Origin: Proteobacteria bacterium 005FR1
GTDB lineage: Bacteria > Pseudomonadota > Gammaproteobacteria > Pseudomonadales > Cellvibrionaceae
Assembly (NCBI GenBank): GCA_026192395.1
Contig: WACF01000001.1
Location: 1,858,309 to 1,922,308, forward strand
Length of the DNA stretch: 64,000 nt
Direction of reading: 5' to 3'
Shown piece after piece: positions 37,008-45,646 of the stretch. The notes under the pieces are model-generated. The model ran no database searches and had not been told where the DNA came from. It saw nothing but the letters and a program-made list of their open reading frames with translations. Made by a program: the position numbers and the translations under genes. How positions within the stretch are numbered: the stretch's first letter is position 1; the number at the start of each line of letters is the position of its first letter.

Positions 37008-37412
37008 TCATTTACCTTCACTGATCGTGGTTATGTCTGTGGATGATTCGCCGAGCAGGGCTTCCACCTTGTCCAGCTCACGGAGCATGGCACTGATGTC
37101 GCGGCGCTTGCGCTGCAGCTGACGGCGATGTTCGTCGATTTTTTCGCGGAGCAATTCGGATTGTGCGCGGGTACCGCCCTCGCGATCGTAGAGGTCGATA
37201 ATCTCCTGGCTTTCCGCCAGTGACAACCCAAGGCGCTTGCCGCGAAGAATCAGTTTCAGCCGCACATAGTCGCGGCGGCTGTAAATGCGTCGCTGTCCCT
37301 CGCGCTGCGGTGACAGCAAACCTTCCGCTTCATAGAAACGCAGAGTCCGAGCGCTAATGCCGAACTCTTCGGCCAGCTCGGAAATCGTGAAGGTCTGCTT
37401 TGCGTCATTCAT
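37008..37412 (-). CDS. liuR: MerR-family regulator of the liu operon
   Basis: 134 residues. N-terminal MerR winged helix ([48 protein letters not shown]) and a C-terminal coiled coil (about 80-125). No metal-binding Cys, as expected for a regulator sensing acyl-CoA. It is inside the operon, between the acetoacetyl-CoA synthetase and liuA. A dyad at 39449-39469 is its likely site. Confidence 0.93.
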   Translation of the reverse strand: MNDAKQTFTISELAEEFGISARTLRFYEAEGLLSPQREGQRRIYSRRDYVRLKLILRGKRLGLSLAESQEIIDLYDREGGTRAQSELLREKIDEHRRQLQRKRRDISAMLRELDKVEALLGESSTDITTISEGK

Positions 37413-37427
37413 GCTTTTTGTCCCTGT

Positions 37428-39389
37428 TTACCGTTGCAACTCGGGTATACCCTTGAACTGTGCCAGCGACTCCGGATTGGCGAGCGCTTCGACGTTCTTG
37501 ATGGGCTCACCATGAACGATTTTCTTGACCGCCAGCTCGACGATCTTGCCGCTCTTGGTGCGGGGAATGTCAGTCACTGCGATGACTTTGGCCGGCACGT
37601 GACGCGGAGAGGCATTCTGGCGGATGCGGGTCTTGACCGCCTTGATCAGCGCATCATCGAGCACCACCCCGTCCTGAAGACGCACGAACAGCACGATGCG
37701 AATGTCGTTGTCCCACTCCTGACCGATCGCGAGGCTCTCCAGTATTTCCGGCATGGATTCCACCTGCCGATAGATCTCCGCAGTGCCAATGCGCACACCG
37801 CCCGGGTTGAGCACCGCGTCAGAGCGCCCGTAGAAAATCATCGTGCCGCGTTCGGTCAGCTCGACGTAGTCGCCCTGAGACCAGTAGTTCGGGTATTTCT
37901 CGAAGTAGGCTTCCCGATACTTCTCGTCGTTCTCGTCGCTCCAGAAGCAGATCGGCTGCGAGGGGAAGGGCGCGGTGCAGACCAGCTCGCCCTTTTCGCC
38001 GACAATGGGTTTGCCGTTTTCATCGAAGACCTCCACCTTCATACCCAGCGCCCGGCACTGCAGCTCGCCGCGATACACTGGCAATGTCGGATTGCCTGCG
38101 GCGAAACAGCCGATGATGTCGGTACCGCCGGAAATGGAAGACAGGCAGACGTCTTCCTTGATGGAGCGGTAAACGAAGTCGAAGCTTTCCGGTACCAGCA
38201 CCGAGCCGGTGGAGAGAATGACCTTCACGCTCTCAAGGGAATGGGTCTTGCGCGGCTCGAGACCGGACTTGCTCACCGCGTCGATATACTTCGCGGAAGT
38301 ACCGAAATGAGTAATCTTTTCCGCGTCGATGTAATCGAACAGGGTTTTGCCGCCAGGGTAGAAAGGCGAGCCGTCATAGAGAATCAGCGTTGCCCCGGAC
38401 GCGAGACCGGACACCAGCCAGTTCCACATCATCCAGCCACAGGTGGTGAAATAAAACAGGCGGTCACCGGGTCTGATATCCGCATGCAGCTGGTGCTCTT
38501 TCAGGTGCTGGAGCAATGTGCCGCCGTGGCCGTGCACGATGCACTTGGGCTTGTTGGTGGTCCCGGAGGAATACATGATGAAGAGCGGGTGGGCAAACTC
38601 CACCAGCGTGAATTCCAGTGGGCGGGGCTGACAGGCTGACACGAAGTCCGCCCACAAGATGCCGTTGCGAACACCGTCGGCACTGGTGCCCTCCGTCTCG
38701 CCAAAAGGCAGCACGACCAGGTTCTCAACGGAGCCGAGATGCCGGCTCAGTTCGCGGTTGGTTTCAGTCAGGTCCTGCCATTTGCCGTTGTAGTAGTAGC
38801 CGTTGACGACGAAGAGGACCTTCGGCTCGATCTGGCCGAAGCGATCCACCACCCCGTTCACGCCGAAGTCTGGCGAACAGGACGACCAGATGGCACCAAG
38901 ACTGGTGGCCGCGAGCATCGCAATGATCGCTTCCGGCATGTTGGGCATCACACCCGCGACGCGGTCGCCCTTGCTGACTCCCTGAGCTTTCAGCGCCTGA
39001 GCGAGCCGGGACACTTCGTCCACCAGCTCGCCGTAGGTCCAGCAGGCGGTAATCTTGTTTTCGGCCCGGAACACGATCGCTTCGTCGTTGCGGGGCCGCT
39101 CGCGGAGCAGGTTCTGCGCGTAGTTGAGGCGCATGTTCGGCATCCATTGCGCATCGCGCATGGTCTCGCCCTGCACCAGCACCGGCTCGACTTCGCCCTC
39201 ACCCACCGCAGCGGTGAATTCCCAGACGGCGCGCCAGAAGGCGTCCATGTCGTTGACGCTCCAGTCGTAGAGCTCAGGGTAGCCCTGCTCCTTGCCGACC
39301 AACCGAGCGAACTTGCCGATGTTGCTTTCTGCCGTTTGCTGCGGATTGGGTTCCCATAGCTTCAGGTCAGGGGCTTCGGGTGATGTCAT
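37428..39389 (-). CDS. Acetoacetyl-CoA synthetase
   Basis: 653 residues, ANL-family adenylating enzyme. Motifs: the N-terminal WEPN and NYAQNLL regions of acetoacetate-CoA ligases, MYSSGTTNKPKCIVHGHGG (P-loop), ISGGTDIIGCF, IFYGRSDAVLNPGGVRIGTAEIY, and PRTKSGKIVELAVKK with the acyl-transfer Lys. Activates the acetoacetate made by LiuE. First gene of the liu transcript, 15 bp before liuR. Confidence 0.93.
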   Translation of the reverse strand: MTSPEAPDLKLWEPNPQQTAESNIGKFARLVGKEQGYPELYDWSVNDMDAFWRAVWEFTAAVGEGEVEPVLVQGETMRDAQWMPNMRLNYAQNLLRERPRNDEAIVFRAENKITACWTYGELVDEVSRLAQALKAQGVSKGDRVAGVMPNMPEAIIAMLAATSLGAIWSSCSPDFGVNGVVDRFGQIEPKVLFVVNGYYYNGKWQDLTETNRELSRHLGSVENLVVLPFGETEGTSADGVRNGILWADFVSACQPRPLEFTLVEFAHPLFIMYSSGTTNKPKCIVHGHGGTLLQHLKEHQLHADIRPGDRLFYFTTCGWMMWNWLVSGLASGATLILYDGSPFYPGGKTLFDYIDAEKITHFGTSAKYIDAVSKSGLEPRKTHSLESVKVILSTGSVLVPESFDFVYRSIKEDVCLSSISGGTDIIGCFAAGNPTLPVYRGELQCRALGMKVEVFDENGKPIVGEKGELVCTAPFPSQPICFWSDENDEKYREAYFEKYPNYWSQGDYVELTERGTMIFYGRSDAVLNPGGVRIGTAEIYRQVESMPEILESLAIGQEWDNDIRIVLFVRLQDGVVLDDALIKAVKTRIRQNASPRHVPAKVIAVTDIPRTKSGKIVELAVKKIVHGEPIKNVEALANPESLAQFKGIPELQR

Positions 39390-39448
39390 CGCGGACTGCT
39401 CCCATTTCAGACTGGCGGACGCCGACTTCGGAGGCGGCCTACGTTATC

Positions 39449-39469
39449 TTACGTTTACGTTAACGTCAA
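39449..39469 (-). promoter_or_regulatory. Candidate LiuR operator/promoter
   Basis: On the minus strand TTGACGTTAACGTAAACGTAA contains repeated ACGT and a TTAACG/CGTTAA dyad, 60 bases upstream of the synthetase start; TTGACG may double as a -35 box with TAACGT as -10 after 17 bases. MerR-type regulators bind dyads between -35 and -10. Resembles sites described for LiuR. Confidence 0.55.
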
Positions 39470-39501
39470 CTTGAGGCCGATCCGCCGGGGGCCCGCGCCG
39501 C

Positions 39502-40146
39502 CTATGCCGGAGCGTCCGGCTGCCGGGCTGGCTCCGCCTCGATAAAGGCTGGCAGGGCTTCGCAGTTTGCGGAGATGCGAGTGATATTCGGGTAGGACGT
39601 CAGATCGCAGTCGTAACGGCGGGCATTAAAGACCTGCGGCACCAACACGACGTCCGCCAGAGTAGGTTCATCACCGTGGCAGAAGTCGCCAGTATCGTTG
39701 CTGGCAGCCAGCATGCGATCCAGAGCCTGAAAGCCGGTGTGCACCCAGTGTCGGTACCATTCGAGTTTTTTCTCTTCGCCGTCGGTCTGCTGCTCGGCGA
39801 TGTATTTTAGGACCCGCAGGTTGTTGAGGGGGTGAATGTCACAGGCAATCACCTGAGTAAGCGCCCGCACCCGCGCTCGCGCGAGCGCACCGCGGGGCAG
39901 CAAGGGCGGTTCGGGATACTGTTCCTCGAGGTATTCGCAGATAGCCAGCGATTGCACCAGCGACTCGCCGCTGTCCAGTTCGAGAGTGGGCACCAGTCCT
40001 TGCGGGCTGCGCTCGAGGTAGGCATCCTCGCGCTGCTTGCTTTGAATCAGGTTAACCGGGACAGTCTCGAAATCCAGACCTTTCAGATTGAGAGCGATGC
40101 GAACACGAAAAGCCGCTGAGGAGCGGAAGTAGCTGTAGAGTTTCAT
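39502..40146 (-). CDS. maiA: Maleylacetoacetate isomerase (zeta-class GST)
   Basis: 214 residues. Glutathione-transferase fold with the zeta-class active-site stretch YFRSSAAFRVRIALNLKGL at 5-23 (the usual Cys of SSCS is Ala here, which occurs in bacterial members) and DIHPLNNLRVLKY. Converts maleylacetoacetate to fumarylacetoacetate. Separated from fahA by 630 bp of repeats. Confidence 0.9.
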   Translation of the reverse strand: MKLYSYFRSSAAFRVRIALNLKGLDFETVPVNLIQSKQREDAYLERSPQGLVPTLELDSGESLVQSLAICEYLEEQYPEPPLLPRGALARARVRALTQVIACDIHPLNNLRVLKYIAEQQTDGEEKKLEWYRHWVHTGFQALDRMLAASNDTGDFCHGDEPTLADVVLVPQVFNARRYDCDLTSYPNITRISANCEALPAFIEAEPARQPDAPA

Positions 40147-40291
40147 GCTGTCCCCTCGTTTATTTTCCTCGTGACTTGAAGCCGTTTTCCGTCGTCAGCA
40201 AGACAACTGCCTCATTCCGGCGCAGGCCGGAATCGATCATTGCTACCGATTACCCAGAACGTGCAGCCCGGCTCTCAATAGTCCTCAATCC

Positions 40292-40520
40292 GTTTGGCAC
40301 TGGGTGCGCTCTCTCGAAAACGCTGTGAATACGTCCCTGTACGCTCGTACGCTTGAGCGCCATGGACGGCGCGAATGCACGCTTCGCAGGAGCAGAAGCA
40401 CGCCATCCCTGAAGCGAAGGTTTCACTCGCCACGTCCATGTGGCTCGCCCTCCGGGCAGCTTCGCTGTGCCAATCGGCGATCCTGCCGATTGGTCGAGAG
40501 GGCGCACCCCAGTACCAAAC
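40292..40520. repeat. Palindromic element, copy D
   Basis: Arms GTTTGGCACTGGGTGCGC.. (40292-40321) and ..GGGCGCACCCCAGTACCAAAC (ending 40520) pair imperfectly. Core GTGAATACGTCCCTGTACGC from 40325. The interior is longer (about 170 bp) than in other copies and has extra hairpins such as CCAATCGGC/GCCGATTGG. Confidence 0.7.
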
Positions 40521-40581
40521 TCGCCTAAGCAGCTGCCCAAGCTTCGTTTAGAAGGGCTTGGAACACTGCCCAACTTTCTGC

Positions 40582-40689
40582 AAGAAATCCGGTGTTCACT
40601 ACTCTGACCTTCGACAGCAGGGATGCTGGCGAAGAGCCTCCATGGATGGATTCACGGCGAGTCACAGTAGTGAACACCGAATTTCTGGC
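40582..40689. repeat. Palindromic element, copy C
   Basis: Arms AGAAATCCGGTGTTCACTAC (from 40583) and TCACAGTAGTGAACACCG (from 40662) are homologous to the arms of copy A. On the minus strand the core is CGTGAATCCATCCATGGAGG then CTC, with inner hairpin CTTCG/CGAAG. Diverged core. Confidence 0.65.
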
Positions 40690-40779
40690 TTGGCACGGAA
40701 GTCCGGGGCGCGGAGCTCCTGGTCGGTACCCGTCGAACATGGATTCCGGCCTGCGCCGGAATGACGAAGGTGGGAGCGG

Positions 40780-42114
40780 TTACATCCCAACCGCCGGCAA
40801 CAATGTCCCCGCAACTTCACCAAAACCAATCCGAACGGTGCCTTCCTTCTCGCAGTGGCCGCGAAGAATGATCGTGTCTCCGTCTTCAAGGAAACCGCGA
40901 GTTTCACCTCCCGGCAATTTCACCAGTTCCTTGCCGCCGGCGGTCAGCTCGAGGATCGAGCCCGCTTCGGCTTCGCCCGGACCGGACTGAGTGCCGCTGC
41001 CGAAGAGGTCGCCAGGCCGCAGGTTGCAGCCGTTAACGGTGTGGTGGGCCACCAGTTGCGCGACGGTCCAGTAGGAATGGCGGAAGTTGGTTCTCGCCAG
41101 CGGTTCGGGGGCGAGGCCCTGTTCTCGCATGTGTTCGGTTTGGATCAGCACCTCCAGCTTCATGTCGAAGGCGCCCTGCTCCCGGTTTGCGGCGGAACTC
41201 AAATAAGGCAAGGGCTGCGGATGATCTTCCGGACGGTTGAAAGGAAGACGAAAAGGCGCGAGCGCCTCCATGGTGACCACCCAGGGGGAAACGGTGGACG
41301 CGAAGTTCTTGGACAGAAAGGGACCGAGCGGCTGGTATTCCCAGGCCTGCAGATCTCGCGCGGACCAGTCGTTCAGCAGGCATAGCCCGAAGACATGCTC
41401 TTCGGCTCGCTCCATCGTAATCGGACGACCCGGCTCATTGCCGGTGCCAATGAAAATCCCCACCTCCAGTTCATAATCCATGCGCTTTGAGGGACCAACG
41501 CTTGGTGTCTCCGCATCGGGCGCTTTGGTCTGCCCCACCGGTCGGGGAAAGCTCTGTCCGCTTACGCCGATGGACGAACTGCGGCCGTGATAGCCGATGG
41601 GCACCCAGGAATAGTTGGGCAGCAGTGGATTGTCGGGACGGAATTGCCGGCCGATGTTGGTGGCGTGATGAATGGAGGTGTAGAAATCCGTGTAGTCGCC
41701 GATGTCAGCGGGAACGCGGTATTCGGCGGCGTCCTGCGCAACCAGACAGCGCCCGAGTGCTTCCGCCTCCGAAGCGCCTTCTCGCAGTCCACGTGACAGC
41801 GCGAGACGCAGTGCACTCCAGTGATCGGCATCCATCGCCATCAGGTCATTGAGCGATTGTCCACCGCAGGCAGCGAGTGCGTCGGTCGCCAGCCCCGACT
41901 CCAGCTTGCCGGAGAAGACGCCGCCTGCGATGACCGCGGACATGTCCAGAATCTGATCGCCGATGGCCACCCCCAAGCGCCACGACTGCTTGCTGCCGAG
42001 CGTGCGGAAAACCCCGAAAGGCAAGTTCTGAATGGGGAAGTCCGTGCCGGATTGATTGGCAGACTGCACCCAACTTCTCAAGGCGGGGTCATGAGTCTCG
42101 TTCACTTCGTACAC
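40780..42114 (-). CDS. fahA: Fumarylacetoacetase
   Basis: 444 residues, hydrolyses fumarylacetoacetate to fumarate and acetoacetate. N-terminal SH3-like part (LPFGVFRT) then the metal-dependent domain: DYTDFYTSIHHATNIGRQFRP (Asp, His), ELEVGIFIGTGNEPG (Glu), LLNDWSARDLQAWEYQPLGPF (Asp) and GDLFGSGTQSG. GTG start at 42114 with GGGAGG 5 bases upstream; upstream frame to 42306 is not family-like. Confidence 0.93.
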   Translation of the reverse strand: MYEVNETHDPALRSWVQSANQSGTDFPIQNLPFGVFRTLGSKQSWRLGVAIGDQILDMSAVIAGGVFSGKLESGLATDALAACGGQSLNDLMAMDADHWSALRLALSRGLREGASEAEALGRCLVAQDAAEYRVPADIGDYTDFYTSIHHATNIGRQFRPDNPLLPNYSWVPIGYHGRSSSIGVSGQSFPRPVGQTKAPDAETPSVGPSKRMDYELEVGIFIGTGNEPGRPITMERAEEHVFGLCLLNDWSARDLQAWEYQPLGPFLSKNFASTVSPWVVTMEALAPFRLPFNRPEDHPQPLPYLSSAANREQGAFDMKLEVLIQTEHMREQGLAPEPLARTNFRHSYWTVAQLVAHHTVNGCNLRPGDLFGSGTQSGPGEAEAGSILELTAGGKELVKLPGGETRGFLEDGDTIILRGHCEKEGTVRIGFGEVAGTLLPAVGM

Positions 42115-42139
42115 GCTTTCCTCCCTTCTCGTCCGGCCT

Positions 42140-42679
42140 TTATCGCTCGGTGAATTCTTTTTCGTGCAACCACGCCGCGTGCTTCGGCGCACGTTTGGTT
42201 CGGCTCCATTCCTCGAGCATCGCGGGTGCGACATCGTGGAGCTTCTGCATTTCCTCTTCGGTGCAGGTATTGGCGGCCAGTTCGATTCGGTGCCCGTTGG
42301 GGTCATGGAAATAGATGGATTGGAAGATGCCGTGATTCACCGGGCCGAGCACATCAAGCCCTTCCGCTTCAAGGTTCGCCTTGGCTTGCTTGAGCGCGGC
42401 GTAATCGTCCAGTTCGAAGGCCAGATGTTGCACCCAGTTCGGCGTGTTGGCGTCCTTGCCCATGTCGGGCGAGTTCGGTAACTCGAAAAACGCCAGTACG
42501 TTGCCCATGCCGGCGTCGAGGAAGACGTGCATGTAGGGGTCGGGCGCCTTGGTGGAAGGCACCCGGTCTTCGGCGATGGCCAGCACGAAGTCCATGCCGA
42601 GCACGCGCTGATAAAATTCAACGGTTTCTCTGGCATCCCGACAGCGGTAGGCCACGTGATGAATGCGCTTCAGTTTCAT
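42140..42679 (-). CDS. VOC-superfamily metalloprotein in the homogentisate cluster
   Basis: 179 residues, one vicinal-oxygen-chelate module pair. A likely metal triad is visible: His in RIHHVAYRC (about 7-8), His in VQHLAFELDD (about 84), Glu in GHRIELAAN (about 132). C-terminal helical tail (EEEMQKLHDVAPAMLEEW). It sits between hpd and fahA where homogentisate 1,2-dioxygenase is often encoded; hmgA itself is not in the window. A ring-cleaving dioxygenase role is possible but unproven; glyoxalase-like isomerase is the alternative. Confidence 0.8.
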   Translation of the reverse strand: MKLKRIHHVAYRCRDARETVEFYQRVLGMDFVLAIAEDRVPSTKAPDPYMHVFLDAGMGNVLAFFELPNSPDMGKDANTPNWVQHLAFELDDYAALKQAKANLEAEGLDVLGPVNHGIFQSIYFHDPNGHRIELAANTCTEEEMQKLHDVAPAMLEEWSRTKRAPKHAAWLHEKEFTER

Positions 42680-42696
42680 CGTCTGCTTCCTCGCCT

Positions 42697-43797
42697 CTAA
42701 TCCCTGGCTTTTTCGGGTCGCGACGCTTCCGGGTCCAACACACCACGTCGAAGCTGATCACGTTCAATGGATTCGAACAGAGCAGCGAAGTTGCCTTCAC
42801 CGAAGCCTTCGTCGCGCTTGCGCTGAATGAACTCGAAGAAAATGGGGCCAACTACAGTTTCGGAGAATATCTGCAGTAACAATCGCGGGTCGCCGTGTTC
42901 GGTCGAGCCGTCGAGCAGAATGCCGCGGGATTTGATTGCGTCCACTGGTTCGCCGTGGTTGGGCAGCCGCTCATCGAGCATCTCGTAATAGGTGTCGGGC
43001 GGCGGGGTCATGAACTTTGTGCCGCGCGCTTTCAGACGATCCCAGCAGGCGGGCAGATCGTCACAAAGCAGCGCAATGTGCTGGATCCCTTCGCCGTTGT
43101 AGGCCATCAGAAATTCTTCGATCTGGCCGTTGCCGCCGGCTTCTTCGTTGAGCGGAATGCGGATTTTTCCGTCCGGCGCAGTCATCGCCTTCGATGTCAG
43201 GCCGGTGTATTCGCCCTTGATGTCGAAATAGCGAATTTCGCGGAAGTTGAAGAGCTTTTCGTACCAGTTCGCCCAATAACTCATTCGGCCGCGATAGACG
43301 TTGTGGGTAAGGTGATCGATGATTTCGAAGCCGCAGCCTTCTGGATGACGGTCAACGCCTGGCAGAAACTCGAAGTCGATGTCGTAAATCGAGGTGCCAT
43401 CTTCGTAGCGGTCGATGAGATACAGGGTCGCGCCGCCGATGCCTTTGATCGCCGGCAGCTTCAATTCCATCGGCCCGACCGGCACGTCGACTGGCTGCGC
43501 ACCCAGTTCCAGCGCGCGACGGTAGGCTTTCGCCGCGTCCTTCACACGAAAGGCCATGCCACAGGCGGAGGGGCCGTGTTCTTCGGCGTAGTAGAAGGCG
43601 GGGGAGTCCTTTTCGTAGTTGATGATGAAGTTGATTTGTCCCTGACGCCAGAGATCCACATCCTTGGAGCGATGATGGGCTACCAGCGTGAAGCCCAGCG
43701 AATCGAAGACCGGCTCGAGAACGCCCCTCTCGAGTGCGGCGAATTCGACGAATTCAAAGCCATCCAGCCCCATGGGATTTTCGAATAGATCAGCCAT
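42697..43797 (-). CDS. hpd: 4-hydroxyphenylpyruvate dioxygenase
   Basis: 366 residues, Fe(II) enzyme making homogentisate. Iron ligands His in [13 protein letters not shown] (about 161), His in [10 protein letters not shown] (about 240), Glu in [19 protein letters not shown] (about 320), the last also being the family signature. First of hpd-VOC-fahA-maiA, divergent from an Lrp-type regulator. Confidence 0.96.
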   Translation of the reverse strand: MADLFENPMGLDGFEFVEFAALERGVLEPVFDSLGFTLVAHHRSKDVDLWRQGQINFIINYEKDSPAFYYAEEHGPSACGMAFRVKDAAKAYRRALELGAQPVDVPVGPMELKLPAIKGIGGATLYLIDRYEDGTSIYDIDFEFLPGVDRHPEGCGFEIIDHLTHNVYRGRMSYWANWYEKLFNFREIRYFDIKGEYTGLTSKAMTAPDGKIRIPLNEEAGGNGQIEEFLMAYNGEGIQHIALLCDDLPACWDRLKARGTKFMTPPPDTYYEMLDERLPNHGEPVDAIKSRGILLDGSTEHGDPRLLLQIFSETVVGPIFFEFIQRKRDEGFGEGNFAALFESIERDQLRRGVLDPEASRPEKARD

Positions 43798-43977
43798 CTG
43801 CCTTCTCCCCTTTTATCTGATTACAGCGACAAGCAGGCGGGCTCCGCCGGGGAGCGCCGCTTGTAACCGAGGAGGATAACAACTGATGCCAGCAGGTTTT
43901 CGTCCGTTTTGGCTTCAAATGCCACCTGTGCGGGCGTACTATTTCCCAGAACAGCCAATTTCAGAAGGAATCCACCT

Positions 43978-44460
43978 GTGCAACCAGAATCTGTGCAATT
44001 AGATCGCGCCGAACGTGAAATCCTGCGGATACTGCAAAGTGAAGGCCGCATCTCCATCGTCGAGCTGGCTGCGCGGGTGGGTCTGTCGGAATCCCCCTGT
44101 TTCAGGCGGGTGCGCGCACTGGAGCAGGCGGGCGTTATCGATCACTATTCGGCGCAGCTGAACCAGCGCAAGCTGGGTCTGCAGGTCACGGCTTTTGTGC
44201 AGGTCTCACTCGAGAAGGGCGACGAGTCGAAGCTCCACACTTTTTTTGCGCAGGTGGAGGCGGAGGAATACATCGTGGAGTGCCACGCGATGAGTGGCTC
44301 CTATGACTACCTGCTGAAGGTGGTCGCCAACAGCATGGATCAGTTTTCCGAGCTTTGCATGCAGCGGATTCTGAATTTCGCGGGCGTCAAGGACATCGAA
44401 TCGCAGTTTAGTCTGCGGGCGGTGAAGCAGAGTGACCGCCTGCCCCTTGCTCAGGCTTGA
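43978..44460 (+). CDS. Lrp/AsnC-family regulator divergent from hpd
   Basis: 160 residues. HTH (AEREILRILQSEGRISIVELAARVGLSESPCFRRVRALE) and RAM domain (VTAFVQVSLEKGDES ... GSYDYLLKVVA). The GTG at 43978 has AAGGAA 7 bases upstream; the frame is open from 43909. Likely controls hpd and itself; distinct from the regulator at 29543. Confidence 0.9.
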   Translation: MQPESVQLDRAEREILRILQSEGRISIVELAARVGLSESPCFRRVRALEQAGVIDHYSAQLNQRKLGLQVTAFVQVSLEKGDESKLHTFFAQVEAEEYIVECHAMSGSYDYLLKVVANSMDQFSELCMQRILNFAGVKDIESQFSLRAVKQSDRLPLAQA

Positions 44461-44490
44461 GGGCCACCGGCTGATCATTGTTCATCGCGT

Positions 44491-45258
44491 TCAATTGTAG
44501 AAATTGATGATCGACTGAGCCAAGTCGGCCAGAGTGGCCTTGGCCGGCTGTATGTCGACCTTTAATCGCGCGGCAGCGAGCGCTTCAGTGACCAACGGAC
44601 TTATCGAAGCGATCTTTACGGCTTTGACCAGATTTGCAAATTCCGCCACACCGAAGACCTTTTGCACCGCCAGCACTGATGAAGGCGAAGTAAACGCCAC
44701 ACAGTCGGCCTTGCCGGTCATGAGCAGCTCGCAAGCATGCAGAGTCGACTTTTGCTCGGGGAGCGTTCGGGGCACAAGCGGCGACACCACCTCGCAGCCA
44801 CTGCTTGCGAGTCGGCTGGTCCACCGCTGTGCCGAGTTATCGACGGTCGGGACAAAAATTTTGCTTACCTCAGGCCCTTCTTTTCGAAGCATCTCCAGGA
44901 TTGCCTCGCCACTGCTCTTCTCCATCGCCGTGACCTCGAAACCACGCCCGACGAGAGTTTGCTTCGTCACACTGCCAATGGCATATACTTTCGTGCCGCG
45001 CAAACGGTCGATATCCACCTTCATTTCGTCCATGAAAGCAATGGTATTGATTGCAGCCGTTTGGGATGGAAAGACGATCGCATCGAAATCGCCGAGAGCA
45101 TCAAACACCCGACTCAGCTCAATGGCATTGATCACCGAACTGGTCGCAAATGTCGAACATTCGGTCACGCTGAACTGGGCGGAAGGAAAACGCCGGACGA
45201 AGTCTCCGACATTTGACAACTGCCTGGTGACGATTATTTCCCGTCTGACTTTTCCCAT
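44491..45258 (-). CDS. Uroporphyrinogen-III synthase family protein (HemD-like)
   Basis: 255 residues with the two-lobe HemD pattern: IIVTRQ at the start, FDAIVFPSQTAAINTIAFMDE, KVYAIGSVTKQTLVGRGFEV, then KADCVAFTSPSSVLAVQKVF and IASISPLVTEALAAARL. It closes linear hydroxymethylbilane in heme and siroheme synthesis, or is a paralog; other hem genes are absent nearby. Siroheme is needed by NirB. ATG 45258 chosen; ribosome site weak. Confidence 0.75.
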   Translation of the reverse strand: MGKVRREIIVTRQLSNVGDFVRRFPSAQFSVTECSTFATSSVINAIELSRVFDALGDFDAIVFPSQTAAINTIAFMDEMKVDIDRLRGTKVYAIGSVTKQTLVGRGFEVTAMEKSSGEAILEMLRKEGPEVSKIFVPTVDNSAQRWTSRLASSGCEVVSPLVPRTLPEQKSTLHACELLMTGKADCVAFTSPSSVLAVQKVFGVAEFANLVKAVKIASISPLVTEALAAARLKVDIQPAKATLADLAQSIINFYN

Positions 45259-45646
45259 TGCTGTGCGACCTGTTTTTATATTCGAACCCGATTCTTGTCG
45301 GGATGGCCGTGGTCTTTTGGGTGGATGTTGGCTGAGCGGCGTTTCGCTCGTGCAAAGCCTGGGCGATTGAGAGGCATGTCCCAATCGCGCTATGAAAGAA
45401 AGGCGCTAACCGCGAGCATGTGCCGCTGCGTCCCAAGAAATCGCGCACGCTGTTTAGCTGGGGTAAAAAGGTTCATGGCGCGAACTTATAGCACGGGCCG
45501 CATGTAAAGCCAAGCCATGCCGTTCCCGGACCAGCCGTCACCTTTATTGTTTGCAGGCTCGTTCAAACAAACAGGACCATGGCAGCCATTTTGCCTGTCC
45601 ATGTCTAGACCCCACGGTCCTGTTAGCAGCGAAGGTGAGAGGACGA

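Larger units (their letters stand above)
40214..40763. repeat. Repeat-filled spacer bounded by 22-bp inverted repeats
   Basis: CATTCCGGCGCAGG.. (40214-40235) and its exact reverse complement (40742-40763) bound the segment; each end is itself a hairpin (ATTCCGGC/GCCGGAAT) of a common REP type. Inside are palindromic copies D and C. No supported gene lies in 40147-40779. Confidence 0.7.

Noticed and set aside
40214-40763. CRISPR-like array
   Set aside because: Repeats are inverted, not regularly spaced direct repeats, and no cas gene is near.
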